From Prevotella sp. UBA5379 (lineage in GTDB: Bacteria > Bacteroidota > Bacteroidia > Bacteroidales > Bacteroidaceae): DNA of 18,150 nt. Positions 6,207 through 15,262 of this stretch are shown piece after piece; position 1 is the first letter of the stretch, and each line of letters opens with the position of its first letter. The position numbers and the translations under genes were made by a program. The notes under the pieces are model-generated. The model had not been told where the DNA came from. It did not search any database and saw only the letters and a list, made by a program, of their open reading frames with translations. The stretch lies in assembly GCA_002409785.1 (NCBI GenBank), contig DHOX01000064.1:14490-32639 (forward strand), given 5' to 3'.

Positions 6207-7373
6207 ATGAAAAAAAAGCAAATATGTATTCTCGGTTCGACGGGAAGTATTGGTACCCAGGCTCTGGATGTTATCCGGCAACATAGTGACCGATACGAAG
6301 TTTATTGCCTTACGGCCAATCATTCTGTAGAGAAACTGGCTGAACAGGCTCGCGAATTTAACCCGGCGGCTGTAGTAATTGCGACAGAAAGCCTTTATGA
6401 TCAACTCCAGCAAATGCTTGCAGATCGTCCGGACATAAAGGTCTATGCCGGGAAAAGAGCATTGGATGAGATCGTCGAAGCAGGTCCTATTGACATGGTA
6501 CTGGCAGCGATGACAGGATTCGCGGGTCTGACGCCCACGATACATGCTATTAAAGCCCACAAGAAAATCTGTCTGGCAAATAAAGAAACACTTGTTGTTG
6601 CAGGCGAACTGATCTGTAACCTGGCAAAAGAATACCACGCCCCTATCCTCCCGGTTGACAGTGAGCACTCTGCCATTTTTCAAAGTATCGTAGGTGAAGA
6701 TCACAATCAAATCGACAAGATTCTTCTGACCTGTTCTGGAGGTCCATTCAGGCTCTATACCCCAGAGCAACTCTGTAAGGTGACCGCAGAAGAGGCGCTG
6801 AACCATCCAACCTGGAATATGGGAGAAAAGATCACTATTGACTCTGCCTCTCTCATCAACAAGGGTTTTGAAGTAATGGAAGCAAAATGGCTCTTCGGCG
6901 TGCCGCCCAGTCGAATACAAGTTCTCATCCATCCACAAAGCATCGTACACAGCGCTGTACAGTTTGTTGATGGTGCTGTCAAAGCTCAATTGGGTGTCCC
7001 AGATATGCGACTGCCCATACAATATGCGTTTTCTTTTCCGGAACGCCTACCTTTAAAAGGAAAACGGCTTGACTTGATTCAAGTTGGTAAACTTGAATTT
7101 TTTCCACCAGATATTGATAAATTCAAATGTCTTTCTCTGTCCTTTGAAGCTATTCGAAGAGGAGGAAATATGCCCTGTATTCTCAATGCTGCCAACGAAA
7201 TAGCCAATGCAGGTTTCCGACGTGGAAAATGTTCTTTTCTCGGAATGGCCGATATCATAGAAGAAACGATGAAAAGGGTTCCTTTTGACCGTCAGCCAGA
7301 CTACGACGTCTATATAAGAACTGATGAAGAAGCACGAAAGATTGCCACAGAAATCATGAAACATTCTTCTTAA
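6207..7373 (+). CDS. dxr: 1-deoxy-D-xylulose 5-phosphate reductoisomerase
   Basis: Dxr converts DXP to 2-C-methyl-D-erythritol 4-phosphate with NADPH and a divalent metal, the committed step of the MEP isoprenoid pathway that supplies undecaprenyl carriers and quinones. The 388-residue length is normal. The NADPH-binding loop GSTGSIGTQ is at residues 10-18 and LANKETLV follows in the linker. The metal site PVDSEHSAIFQ supplies Asp151 and Glu153, and NKGFEVMEAKWLF supplies Glu222 (equivalent to E. coli Glu231). The substrate-loop block HPQSIVHS and the C-terminal helical domain are complete. The ATG at 6207 starts three residues before the first strand. It lies between rimM and rseP; dxr is found near rseP in many bacteria, including E. 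coli. Confidence 0.97.
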   Translation: MKKKQICILGSTGSIGTQALDVIRQHSDRYEVYCLTANHSVEKLAEQAREFNPAAVVIATESLYDQLQQMLADRPDIKVYAGKRALDEIVEAGPIDMVLAAMTGFAGLTPTIHAIKAHKKICLANKETLVVAGELICNLAKEYHAPILPVDSEHSAIFQSIVGEDHNQIDKILLTCSGGPFRLYTPEQLCKVTAEEALNHPTWNMGEKITIDSASLINKGFEVMEAKWLFGVPPSRIQVLIHPQSIVHSAVQFVDGAVKAQLGVPDMRLPIQYAFSFPERLPLKGKRLDLIQVGKLEFFPPDIDKFKCLSLSFEAIRRGGNMPCILNAANEIANAGFRRGKCSFLGMADIIEETMKRVPFDRQPDYDVYIRTDEEARKIATEIMKHSS

Positions 7374-7426
7374 TCAGACAACTTGATATCAAAAATAACA
7401 ATAAGTAAAATTCTTTTAGAAAAAAA

Positions 7427-8806
7427 ATGGAAGTATTTTTGATCAGATTGCTCCAGTTTATACTGTCAATCTCTCTCCTGGTACTACTTCATGAACTCGG
7501 GCACTTCACCGCAGCCAAGATCTTTGGAGTACGTGTACTGAAATTCTATCTTTTCTTTGATCCTTGGTTTCATCTCTTTGAATTCAAGCCTAAGAACAGT
7601 GAAACTACATACGGAATAGGTTGGTTACCGCTAGGCGGATATACAGAAATAGCCGGCATGGTCGACGAAAGTTTCGATACAGAGCAGTTGCATAAACCTG
7701 CACAGCCCTGGGAATTTCGCAGTAAGCCAGCATGGCAACGACTCATTATCATGGTAGCCGGTGTATTTGTTAACTTCATCGTAGCTCTATTCATCTATTC
7801 AATGATCATGTTTCATTGGGGAGATACCTATATTGCTTCGAAAGACATGACCTACGGATTCCAGTTTAATAAAGAGGCTAAAGCATACGGATTCCAAGAC
7901 CATGATATTCTTTTAGGGACAGACCGTGGGACCTTTAAAGACTTCAATGCCGATTTATACCGTAATCTGAGTAAAGCCAAGACTTGTTATGTCCTGCGTA
8001 AAGGGCACAAAGTTAAGATTTCCCTTCCTGGAGGAATGAACATGCTGGAGATGCTAAAAGCCTCTCCACAATTTGTCAGACCCTATTATCCTGCAAAAAT
8101 CGATAGTGTGGCCAAGGGTGTCCCGGCAGAAAAGATAGGAATGAAAAAGGGGGATGAGATTCTGGCTATCAACGGCAAGAAAGTTGAGACCACTTTTGAT
8201 GTAACAGATATATTAAAAGCAAAAAGTCAAGATGTCAACAAGGGAATGACCCATCAAGATAGTGTGAACATCCTCACTATCCCCATCGTTTTTCAACATG
8301 CAGGTAGCACAACACCCGATACAACTCAAGTGACACTTACTGGAGATGCAAAGCTCGGCGTTATCTTTGATGTCCCGACAATCAACCAATATAAGGAAAC
8401 CCATATTTCTTATAGCTTCTTTGCCAGTTTCCCTGCTGGAATTAAATATGGCTGGGACGTGCTCAAAGGCTATGTAGGTGACATGAAATATGTATTTTCT
8501 GCTGACGGAGTAAAAAGTCTCGGTGGGTTTGGAGCCATCGGGAGTCTGTTCCCTCCAACCTGGAACTGGTATATGTTCTGGAAAATGACAGCTTTCCTAA
8601 GTATCATCTTAGCCTTTATGAATATTTTACCGATCCCGGCACTCGATGGTGGACATGTTCTCTTTTTGCTCTATGAAATCATTACCCACCGAAAGCCAAG
8701 TGAAAAATTCCTGGTCAGGGCTGAGGCAATCGGAATCGGAATATTAATATTACTACTGATCATAGCCAACCTGAATGATGTGCTGCGATGGCTCGGAGTA
8801 ATGTAG
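7427..8806 (+). CDS. rseP: RIP metalloprotease RseP (site-2 protease)
   Basis: This inner-membrane zinc protease cuts transmembrane segments, typically of anti-sigma factors during envelope stress, and removes remnant signal peptides. The 459-residue protein has the S2P layout. The first membrane segment carries the zinc-binding HELGH at residues 22-26. The GIGWLPLGGY membrane-reentrant region follows, then a second hydrophobic segment (about 106-126). A periplasmic region contains at least one clear PDZ-like unit (PAEKIGMKKGDEILAINGKKV, about residues 225-245). The third segment has NILPIPALDGGH, whose Asp407 completes the zinc site. The C-terminal membrane segment ends the protein. The start at 7427 gives a normal short lead-in. 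The gene is last in the tsaB-murA-dxr run and is followed by a terminator. Its substrate anti-sigma factor is not encoded here. Confidence 0.95.
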   Translation: MEVFLIRLLQFILSISLLVLLHELGHFTAAKIFGVRVLKFYLFFDPWFHLFEFKPKNSETTYGIGWLPLGGYTEIAGMVDESFDTEQLHKPAQPWEFRSKPAWQRLIIMVAGVFVNFIVALFIYSMIMFHWGDTYIASKDMTYGFQFNKEAKAYGFQDHDILLGTDRGTFKDFNADLYRNLSKAKTCYVLRKGHKVKISLPGGMNMLEMLKASPQFVRPYYPAKIDSVAKGVPAEKIGMKKGDEILAINGKKVETTFDVTDILKAKSQDVNKGMTHQDSVNILTIPIVFQHAGSTTPDTTQVTLTGDAKLGVIFDVPTINQYKETHISYSFFASFPAGIKYGWDVLKGYVGDMKYVFSADGVKSLGGFGAIGSLFPPTWNWYMFWKMTAFLSIILAFMNILPIPALDGGHVLFLLYEIITHRKPSEKFLVRAEAIGIGILILLLIIANLNDVLRWLGVM

Positions 8807-8829
8807 CGAAACTGCTTATAAGTTATATC

Positions 8830-8861
8830 ATGCCTTTTGTTCATGATAAATAAAAAGGCAT
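8830..8861 (+). terminator. First of two hairpins after rseP
   Basis: ATGCCTTTT (8830-8838) pairs perfectly with AAAAGGCAT (8853-8861) around a 14-base loop, starting 24 bases after the rseP stop. It lacks a U tract and probably acts with the stronger hairpin right behind it. Confidence 0.45.
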
Positions 8862-8869
8862 CGTTCAAG

Positions 8870-8908
8870 GGGAGAAAGAATCACGAGTAAATTCTTTCTC
8901 TCTTTTTA
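8870..8908 (+). terminator. Intrinsic terminator ending the rseP transcript
   Basis: GAGAAAGAAT (8872-8881) pairs with ATTCTTTCTC (8891-8900) over 10 bases, extended by a G-U and a G-C pair at the base, with a 9-base loop. TCTTTTTATT follows directly. This is a normal rho-independent terminator closing the upstream gene run. Confidence 0.8.
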
Positions 8909-8910
8909 TT

Positions 8911-9105
8911 AATATATACCACAAAAAAGTGCATTCAGAATCCATCTCTTTCCACATAACCCATCCATATATTACCTAAAATCTCTACAATAATTGCAAC
9001 CTGATATTTCCTATGGTTTTATAGATAAAAAACTCTTATATTTATTAAAATATAATACAAAACAAGAAATATTCGACGAATTAATACATATTTTACTAAT
9101 TTCAT
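8911..9105 (+). other. AT-rich intergenic DNA upstream of gltB
   Basis: The space between rseP and gltB is 369 bases. After the terminator it is very AT-rich, with several short A/T runs (for example around 9036-9055), and holds no credible gene. I see no riboswitch fold, T-box or clear operator. The gltB promoter occupies its right end. A 64-codon frame crosses this region (8994-9188) but runs through the promoter and into gltB, so it was not accepted. Confidence 0.6.
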
Positions 9106-9136
9106 ATTGCATTATGGAAGTTTATTTGTACTTTTG
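9106..9136 (+). promoter_or_regulatory. Bacteroidales-type promoter for gltBD
   Basis: ATTG (9106-9109), a 19-base spacer and TACTTTTG (9129-9136) match TTTG-(19 to 21)-TAnnTTTG with one mismatch in the -33 box. Transcription would start around 9143, giving a leader of about 33 bases before the gltB ATG. Confidence 0.7.
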
Positions 9137-9175
9137 TATCCGATTTGATAGAGAAATTAGCAAAACCCGAATTAT

Positions 9176-12100
9176 ATGCAACAAGTAAAGAGAGATGGAT
9201 TGTATGATGCCGCCAATGAGCATGACGCTTGTGGTGTCGGCATGATCGTAAATATCCATGGAAACAAAAGTCACGAACTCGTGGACAACGCTTTGAAGGT
9301 TTTGGAAAATCTTCGTCACCGTGGCGCTGAAGGTGCAGACGGGAAAACCGGTGATGGTGCCGGAATTCTACTCCAAATACCCCATGAGTTCATTCTTCTT
9401 CAAGGGATTCCTGTTCCTGAAAAAGGTAAATATGGCACAGGATTAGTCTTCCTCCCTAAAGAGGAAAAACGCCAACAAGAGATCCTCGCTATCATGATAG
9501 AGGAAATTGAGCGCGAAGGATTATCTTTAATGCACTTGAGAAACGTACCCACTAACTCGGACTGTCTGGGGAAGGCTGCTTCAGCCAGTGAACCTGATAT
9601 CAAACAAGTGTTTATCACAGGTGTGACGGATGACAAACTGGATTCCTTTGAACGCATGCTCTATATCATTCGAAAGAAAATAGAACATCGTGTGCCAGAC
9701 AAGGACTTCTATATCTGTTCCTTATCAAGCAAAACCATTGTGTATAAAGGGATGCTCTCCAGTCTTCAGTTGCGTCAATACTATCCAGACCTGACTAATA
9801 ATTATTTTACCAGTGGCCTTGCTTTAGTACATAGTCGTTTCAGTACAAACACATTCCCCACCTGGAGCCTGGCTCAACCTTTCCGTTTCCTTTGCCACAA
9901 TGGAGAGATCAATACGATCCGTGGTAACCGGAGTTGGATGAAGGCCCGTGAATCCGTCCTTTCATCCAAAGCACTTGGAAATATCAAGGACATTTCCCCT
10001 ATATTACAACCAGGCATGAGCGATTCTGCCAGTCTGGACAATGCACTTGAATTTTTTGTCATGAGCGGGCTGTCACTGCCTCATGCTATGGCTGTCCTCA
10101 TCCCTGAAAGTTTTAACGATAAGAATCCTATTTCAGATGAGCTGAAAGCCTTCTACGAATACTATTCCATCCTGATGGAACCATGGGATGGACCAGCCGC
10201 ACTAATGTTCAGCGACGGCCGTTATGCCGGCGGAATGCTTGACCGTAATGGACTCCGCCCTGCCCGTTATGTCATTACAAAGAATGATACGATGGTAGTG
10301 GCTTCAGAAGTAGGTGTTATGGACTTTGATCCCAGTGAAGTAGTAAAGAAGGGTCGTCTGAAACCAGGTAAGCTCCTGCTTGTGGATACTCAGGAAGGCA
10401 AGATCTACTATGACAATGAAATCAAGGAACAACTAGCAGCGGAGCATCCGTACCGGGAATGGCTGAAAGAAAACCGGATTCAATTGGAAAATATCCATAG
10501 CGGCCGTAAGATCCCCAACAGTATAGACCATCTGATCCGAAAAGAAGTAGAATTTGGATTTGGTGCAGAGGATATCAATGACACGATCATACCAATGGCT
10601 ACCCAGGCAAAAGAGCCCACAGCTTCAATGGGAAACGATACGCCACTGGCAGTCTTGTCTGACAGACCCCAGATTTTCTTCAATTATTTCAGGCAGCAAT
10701 TTGCTCAGGTAACCAATCCTGCCATCGATCCAATCCGAGAAAAACTGGTGATGAGTCTGACGGAGTATATCGGACGAGTAGGGACCGGTATCCTGAATCC
10801 GGACGCATCTAACTGCAAAATGGTCCGCTTACCTTATCCTATCCTGACAAACGGCCAACTTGATATTCTATGCAATATCAGATACAAAGGATTCAAGACC
10901 ATTAAACTTCCGATACTCTTCGAACGATCCAAGGGAGAAGAAGGACTTCGCGAGGCATTGGATGACCTTTGTCAAAAAGCTGAAAAGAGTGTAGACGATG
11001 GCTATAATTACATTATACTGAGCGATAGGAATGTAGATGAGACACATGTGGCAATTCCTTCATTACTCGCTACCAGTGCCGTTCATCACTATCTAATAGA
11101 AGTCGGGAAGCGTGTACAAACGGCCTTGATCGTTGAAAGTGCTGAAATCCGGGAGGTCACACATGCGGCATTGCTATTAGGGTATGGTGCCTCTGCACTC
11201 TGTCCTTATCTGACCTATGCCATCCTGGATGATCTCGTAAAACGTGGTAAGATTCAGGAAAACTATGCAACAGCAGAAAACAATTACATTGAAGCTGTCA
11301 AAAAAGGATTATTGAAAATTATGGCAAAAATGGGTATCTCTACCATCCGCAGCTATCGCGGAGCACAGATATTCGAAGCGGTCGGACTTTCAGAGAATCT
11401 TTTAAAGGCTTATTTCGGAACAGACATCAGTACGATTGGCGGTATTGGACTGAAGCAGATTGCGAAGGATGCTATAGACCTCCACGATCAAGCTTTTGAC
11501 AAGAAAGAAAAATATGAATTTCTGCCTAACCAGGGTGAGCAGCATTACCGTAAGGACGGTATCCAGCATGCCTGGAACCCGGAGACCATTGCTACACTAC
11601 AATTAGCCACCCGAACAGGCAACTACCAATTATTCAAGAAATTTGAAGACTTAGTAGATCATAAACCGAAACCGATATTTCTGCGAGACTTCCTAGAAGT
11701 AAAAAGTGACCGCAAGCCAATTCCTATTGAACAAGTAGAACCGGAGGATCACCTTGTCAAACACTTTGTTACTGCCGCAATGAGTTTTGGAGCCTTGTCA
11801 AAAGAAGCTCATGAAGCGCTGGCACTTGCCATGAACGCACTGGGGACAAGGAGTAATACAGGAGAAGGCGGAGAGGACAGCTACCGTTTTCATAATACCA
11901 TTGACGGCATCAGTCTGGCTAACAAAACCAAACAGGTAGCCAGCGGTCGTTTTGGGGTAACTACAGAATATTTAATAAATGCCGAAGAAATACAAATTAA
12001 GATTGCACAAGGTGCAAAACCTGGAGAAGGAGGCCAGCTGCCGGGCTTTAAAGTAGATCAGGTCATCGCCCGGACACGCCACTCCATTCCTGGTATTTCC

Positions 12101-13663
12101 TTGATTTCTCCCCCTCCTCACCATGATATCTATTCAATCGAAGATTTAAAGCAATTGATTTTCGATTTAAAGAATGTAAATCCTAAAGCCATTATCAGCG
12201 TCAAACTAGCTGCAGAAAGTGGTGTAGGAACAATCGCAGCAGGAGTAGTAAAGGCAAAAGCCGATCTGGTAACTATTTCCGGTGCTGAAGGAGGTACAGG
12301 TGCTACCCCGGCATCCAGCAGACGATGGGCAGGAATCTCTCCTGAAATCGGATTGTCAGAAACACAACAGACCCTAGTCAAAAACGGACTCCGATCGATC
12401 TCTCGTTTACAAGTTGAAGGTCAATTGAAAACGGGTCGTGATGTTATTATCATGGCACTACTTGGAGCAGAAGAATTCAGCTTCGGCACAGCTCCTCTGA
12501 TCACATTAGGCTGTGTGATGATGCGTAAGTGTAACAAGAACACTTGCCCGATGGGTGTCGCAACTCAGGATCCAAAGCTTCGTTCACATTTCCGTGGCGA
12601 CTATCATTACGTCATCAACTACTTTAAATTCCTGGCTCAACAAGTCCGTGAATATTTAGCACAGATGGGGTATCACACGTTAGACGAAATAGTGGGACAT
12701 ACTGAACTGCTCTCACAAAAGAAGGTTAGTGATCCTAAATTCGAGACTCTTGACTTCAGCCAGATGCTTCATAAAGAAAATGGTGACAGCAGTTTATACT
12801 GCACGAAGACTCAAGATAACGATTTGAGCAATATACTGGACCAACAGTTAATCAGTGGTTCCCAGACAGCCATAGAAGATCAAGAGGAAGTTAACCTTGA
12901 TTTCACCATTCGCAATACAGACCGTGCCGTTGGTACGATGCTGAGTGGTATCATTGCGAAGAAATATGGAGAAGAAGGCCTTCCTGAAGATACGATTAAC
13001 GTGAAATTCAAGGGGTCTGCAGGACAAAGTTTCGGAGCTTTTCTGGTTAAAGGTATTGACTTCAAACTTGAAGGTGAGACTAATGACTATTTTGGCAAAG
13101 GCCTGAGTGGAGGAAGAATATCCATTACTCCCCCTATCCGCTCTAACTATAATGCCGAAGACAATGTAATTGCTGGAAACACAGGACTTTATGGAGCCAC
13201 CAGCGGGGAGCTTTATATTAATGGACAGGTGGGCGAGCGTTTTGCCGTTCGTAACTCCGGTGCCATCGCAGTAGTTGAAGGCGCAGGTGACCATTGCTGT
13301 GAATACATGACAGGCGGAAGGGTCGTCGTACTGGGAACAACGGGACGCAACTTTGCCGCAGGTATGAGTGGAGGTGTAGCATACGTATGGGATAAGCACC
13401 ATGACTTTGATTATTTCTGCAATATGGATATGGTCGAAATCAACCTTGTCGAAGAAACGAATTACCGTAAGGAACTTCATGAATTGATCCGGCAGCACTA
13501 TCTCTATACAGGCTCGAAACTTGCCCGCACCATGCTGGATGATTGGAACCACTATGTGGAAGAATTCATTCAAGTAGTGCCCATTGAATACAAGAGGGTA
13601 TTACAAGAAGAACAAGTAAAAAAACTGCAACAAAAGATTGCAGACATGCAACGTGATTATTAA
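9176..13663 (+). CDS. gltB: Glutamate synthase (NADPH) large subunit
   Basis: GltB forms glutamate from glutamine and 2-oxoglutarate using electrons from GltD, completing the GS-GOGAT ammonia assimilation cycle. The 1495-residue length is typical. The class II glutaminase domain fills roughly residues 19-430. Its nucleophile is Cys19 (HDACGVG), so the first 18 residues should be a cleaved propeptide, and the RFSTNTFPTW and HNGEINT motifs are in place. The central domain follows, then the FMN/synthase domain (about 840-1230) with GEGGEDS, PGEGGQLPG, SGAEGGTGA and the 3Fe-4S cysteines Cys1113, Cys1119 and Cys1124 (CX5CX4C). The C-terminal GxxG-repeat beta-helix domain includes YGATSGELY and MTGGRVVVLG. 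Expression is probably from the promoter at 9106-9136. gltD follows after 72 bases that contain a stem-loop. Confidence 0.97.
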   Translation: MQQVKRDGLYDAANEHDACGVGMIVNIHGNKSHELVDNALKVLENLRHRGAEGADGKTGDGAGILLQIPHEFILLQGIPVPEKGKYGTGLVFLPKEEKRQQEILAIMIEEIEREGLSLMHLRNVPTNSDCLGKAASASEPDIKQVFITGVTDDKLDSFERMLYIIRKKIEHRVPDKDFYICSLSSKTIVYKGMLSSLQLRQYYPDLTNNYFTSGLALVHSRFSTNTFPTWSLAQPFRFLCHNGEINTIRGNRSWMKARESVLSSKALGNIKDISPILQPGMSDSASLDNALEFFVMSGLSLPHAMAVLIPESFNDKNPISDELKAFYEYYSILMEPWDGPAALMFSDGRYAGGMLDRNGLRPARYVITKNDTMVVASEVGVMDFDPSEVVKKGRLKPGKLLLVDTQEGKIYYDNEIKEQLAAEHPYREWLKENRIQLENIHSGRKIPNSIDHLIRKEVEFGFGAEDINDTIIPMATQAKEPTASMGNDTPLAVLSDRPQIFFNYFRQQFAQVTNPAIDPIREKLVMSLTEYIGRVGTGILNPDASNCKMVRLPYPILTNGQLDILCNIRYKGFKTIKLPILFERSKGEEGLREALDDLCQKAEKSVDDGYNYIILSDRNVDETHVAIPSLLATSAVHHYLIEVGKRVQTALIVESAEIREVTHAALLLGYGASALCPYLTYAILDDLVKRGKIQENYATAENNYIEAVKKGLLKIMAKMGISTIRSYRGAQIFEAVGLSENLLKAYFGTDISTIGGIGLKQIAKDAIDLHDQAFDKKEKYEFLPNQGEQHYRKDGIQHAWNPETIATLQLATRTGNYQLFKKFEDLVDHKPKPIFLRDFLEVKSDRKPIPIEQVEPEDHLVKHFVTAAMSFGALSKEAHEALALAMNALGTRSNTGEGGEDSYRFHNTIDGISLANKTKQVASGRFGVTTEYLINAEEIQIKIAQGAKPGEGGQLPGFKVDQVIARTRHSIPGISLISPPPHHDIYSIEDLKQLIFDLKNVNPKAIISVKLAAESGVGTIAAGVVKAKADLVTISGAEGGTGATPASSRRWAGISPEIGLSETQQTLVKNGLRSISRLQVEGQLKTGRDVIIMALLGAEEFSFGTAPLITLGCVMMRKCNKNTCPMGVATQDPKLRSHFRGDYHYVINYFKFLAQQVREYLAQMGYHTLDEIVGHTELLSQKKVSDPKFETLDFSQMLHKENGDSSLYCTKTQDNDLSNILDQQLISGSQTAIEDQEEVNLDFTIRNTDRAVGTMLSGIIAKKYGEEGLPEDTINVKFKGSAGQSFGAFLVKGIDFKLEGETNDYFGKGLSGGRISITPPIRSNYNAEDNVIAGNTGLYGATSGELYINGQVGERFAVRNSGAIAVVEGAGDHCCEYMTGGRVVVLGTTGRNFAAGMSGGVAYVWDKHHDFDYFCNMDMVEINLVEETNYRKELHELIRQHYLYTGSKLARTMLDDWNHYVEEFIQVVPIEYKRVLQEEQVKKLQQKIADMQRDY

Positions 13664-13674
13664 TCTCTCTCAGC

Positions 13675-13708
13675 TCTGTCCCTGCACCTTATTAGTGCAT
13701 CCGACAGA
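13675..13708 (+). repeat. Two-part stem-loop in the gltB-gltD gap
   Basis: The outer stem TCTGTC (13675-13680) pairs with GACAGA (13703-13708) and the inner stem TGCAC (13683-13687) with GTGCA (13695-13699). The two are separated by a small internal loop (CC/TCC), and the apical loop has 7 bases. It starts 11 bases after the gltB stop and ends 27 bases before the likely gltD start. With no U tract it is more likely an RNA processing, stability or translation-tuning element than a terminator. Confidence 0.55.
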
Positions 13709-13735
13709 CTGGGAATGAAAGGAAAGGAAAAGAAA

Positions 13736-15082
13736 ATGGGAAATCCTAAAGCATTTTTAACTATACCAAGAAAAGAAGCTGGCTACCGGCCAGTTCATGA
13801 CAGAATCCACGACTATGGTGAAGTGGAGCAGACACTGAACAGCAATGACCGCCGGTTACAGGCATCCCGCTGTATGGATTGTGGGGTTCCATTCTGTAAC
13901 TGGTCATGTCCTTTAGACAATAAAATTCCGGAATGGAATGATGCCGTATATAAAGGTGACTGGAAACTGGCTTACAAGATCCTGACTTCCACTAATGACT
14001 TCCCGGAATTTACGGGAAGGGTATGTCCGGGACTATGCGAAAAAGCCTGTGTATTGAATCTGATGCTCCATGAACCGACCACCAATCGTGAAAACGAATG
14101 TGCTATTGTAGAACATGCTTTTGAAGAAAACTACATCCAGCCTCATGTTCCTAAACGTAACGGCATGAGCGTCTGTGTGATCGGAGCAGGTCCTGCCGGA
14201 TTATCTGCTGCATGCCGTCTGAACCAGGACGGATACCAGGTAACCGTATTGGAAGCCCGTGAAAACAACGGAGGCCTGCTACGTTTCGGCATTCCAAACT
14301 TTAAGTTGAATAAAGAGATCATTGACCGTAGGATCAGTCTTCTCGAACAGGAAGGAATCTTGTTCAAGTATAATCAGAATGTAGATGCCACTAAACTTCC
14401 GAAAGGCTACGATGCATACGTCATCGCAACAGGTACACCTATTGCCCGCGACTTAAAAGTTCCAGGAAGAGACTTAGAGGGCGTTTACTTCGCTCTACAA
14501 TTGCTTTCTCAGCAGAATCGTGTACTTGCGGGAAAGGAATATAGCAAAGAAGAACGCATCTCTGCCAAAGGTAAGGATGTCCTTGTGATAGGAGGCGGTG
14601 ATACCGGATCAGATTGTATTGGAACCGTTCACCGGCAAGGTGCCAAAAGCGTAGCTCAGATAGAAATCATGCCTAAGCCCCCTATTGGTCCTGATGATCC
14701 TAAAAATCCATGGCCTAACTGGCCCAGAACCTTGAAGATCACATCCAGTCATGAAGAAGGCTGTACACGTCGCTGGAACATCAACACCTTGGAGTTTTTA
14801 GGTAAAAATGGAAAACTGACAGGAGTAAAAATTCAACCCATCAAATGGGAACCGAACCCGGAAGGAGGACGTCCTCTGATGAAACCCGCCAGTGAGCCAG
14901 AAGTAATCAAGGCTCAAATGGTTTTACTTGCTATGGGATTCCTCAAACCTAAGCAACCCGAGTTTTCTACAAATGTTTTCGTCGCAGGAGATGCAGCCAG
15001 TGGTGCTTCATTAGTAGTACGCGCCATGGCAAGCGGCCGCGACATTGCAGAGAAAGTAAACTCCTTTCTGCTGAAGAAATGA
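13736..15082 (+). CDS. gltD: Glutamate synthase (NADPH) small subunit
   Basis: GltD takes electrons from NADPH through FAD and iron-sulfur clusters to GltB. With the start used here it has 448 residues. The N-terminal cluster domain has the cysteines Cys46, Cys49, Cys54 and Cys58, then Cys97, Cys101 and Cys105 (GRVCPGLCEKAC). The FAD-binding loop GAGPAG is at residues 150-155, after VIG strand entry, and the NADPH loop GGGDTG at 286-291. GDAASGASLVVRAMASGR near the end closes the FAD site. The linker before that last motif is short (FLKPKQPEFSTNVF). An ATG at 13715 adds seven Lys/Glu/Gly residues. I prefer the ATG at 13736 because the upstream GGAAAGGAAAAG then acts as a purine-rich ribosome-binding site and the protein begins with MGNPKAFLT. 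It forms an operon with gltB and is followed by a strong terminator. Confidence 0.95.
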   Translation: MGNPKAFLTIPRKEAGYRPVHDRIHDYGEVEQTLNSNDRRLQASRCMDCGVPFCNWSCPLDNKIPEWNDAVYKGDWKLAYKILTSTNDFPEFTGRVCPGLCEKACVLNLMLHEPTTNRENECAIVEHAFEENYIQPHVPKRNGMSVCVIGAGPAGLSAACRLNQDGYQVTVLEARENNGGLLRFGIPNFKLNKEIIDRRISLLEQEGILFKYNQNVDATKLPKGYDAYVIATGTPIARDLKVPGRDLEGVYFALQLLSQQNRVLAGKEYSKEERISAKGKDVLVIGGGDTGSDCIGTVHRQGAKSVAQIEIMPKPPIGPDDPKNPWPNWPRTLKITSSHEEGCTRRWNINTLEFLGKNGKLTGVKIQPIKWEPNPEGGRPLMKPASEPEVIKAQMVLLAMGFLKPKQPEFSTNVFVAGDAASGASLVVRAMASGRDIAEKVNSFLLKK

Positions 15083-15110
15083 TCTGATCAGATATTTGAG
15101 AAAGACTTAA

Positions 15111-15150
15111 AAAGACGAATCCGATATATCCGGGTTCGTCTTTGCTTTTT
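15111..15150 (+). terminator. Intrinsic terminator after gltD
   Basis: AAAGACGAATCCG (15111-15123) pairs with CGGGTTCGTCTTT (15131-15143), 13 pairs with one G-U, around the 7-base loop ATATATC. GCTTTTTAT follows. It is the strongest terminator in the window and separates gltBD from the phosphate transporter. Confidence 0.88.
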
Positions 15151-15212
15151 ATACTTCTCATCATGCACGAAGTACCGTTAAAGAAATCTGCCTTTTAAAT
15201 CCCAGACCGGTA

Positions 15213-15252
15213 CTGTAACACAATTGTAACCTATATTTAAACATCTCGTAAC
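15213..15252 (+). promoter_or_regulatory. 11-bp-phased GTAAC repeats, Pho-box-like operator
   Basis: CTGTAAC (15213-15219) and TTGTAAC (15224-15230) are spaced exactly 11 bases apart, and TCGTAAC (15246-15252) lies a further 22 bases on, in the same phase. The slot between them (15235-15241) holds the degenerate ATTTAAA, matching 4 of 7. Seven-base direct repeats with 4-base AT-rich spacers are the architecture of PhoB-type sites (E. coli CTGTCAT). The array lies just upstream of a PiT phosphate transporter and covers the place of a -33 box, which fits an activator site. Regulator identity is inferred. Confidence 0.5.
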
Positions 15253-15262
15253 ATCCGTGACT

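Noticed and set aside
6192..7022. A 276-codon open frame on the minus strand opposite dxr
   Set aside because: It is fully antisense to dxr, which has all its catalytic motifs. The product has no recognisable domain and the frame is explained by dxr codon use.
8994..9188. A 64-codon plus-strand frame upstream of gltB
   Set aside because: It runs through the gltB promoter and 13 bases into gltB in another frame. Its AT-rich composition (Ile, Leu, Tyr, Lys) is what open AT-rich intergenic DNA gives by chance.
12848..13573. A 241-codon open frame on the minus strand opposite the gltB C-terminal domain
   Set aside because: It is antisense to the conserved GxxG-repeat region of gltB, with no family resemblance and no promoter in front of it.
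15082..15093. The 12-bp palindrome ATCTGATCAGAT at the gltD stop codon
   Set aside because: A perfect palindrome this short without a loop or a recognised regulator is within chance expectation, and a clear terminator already follows.
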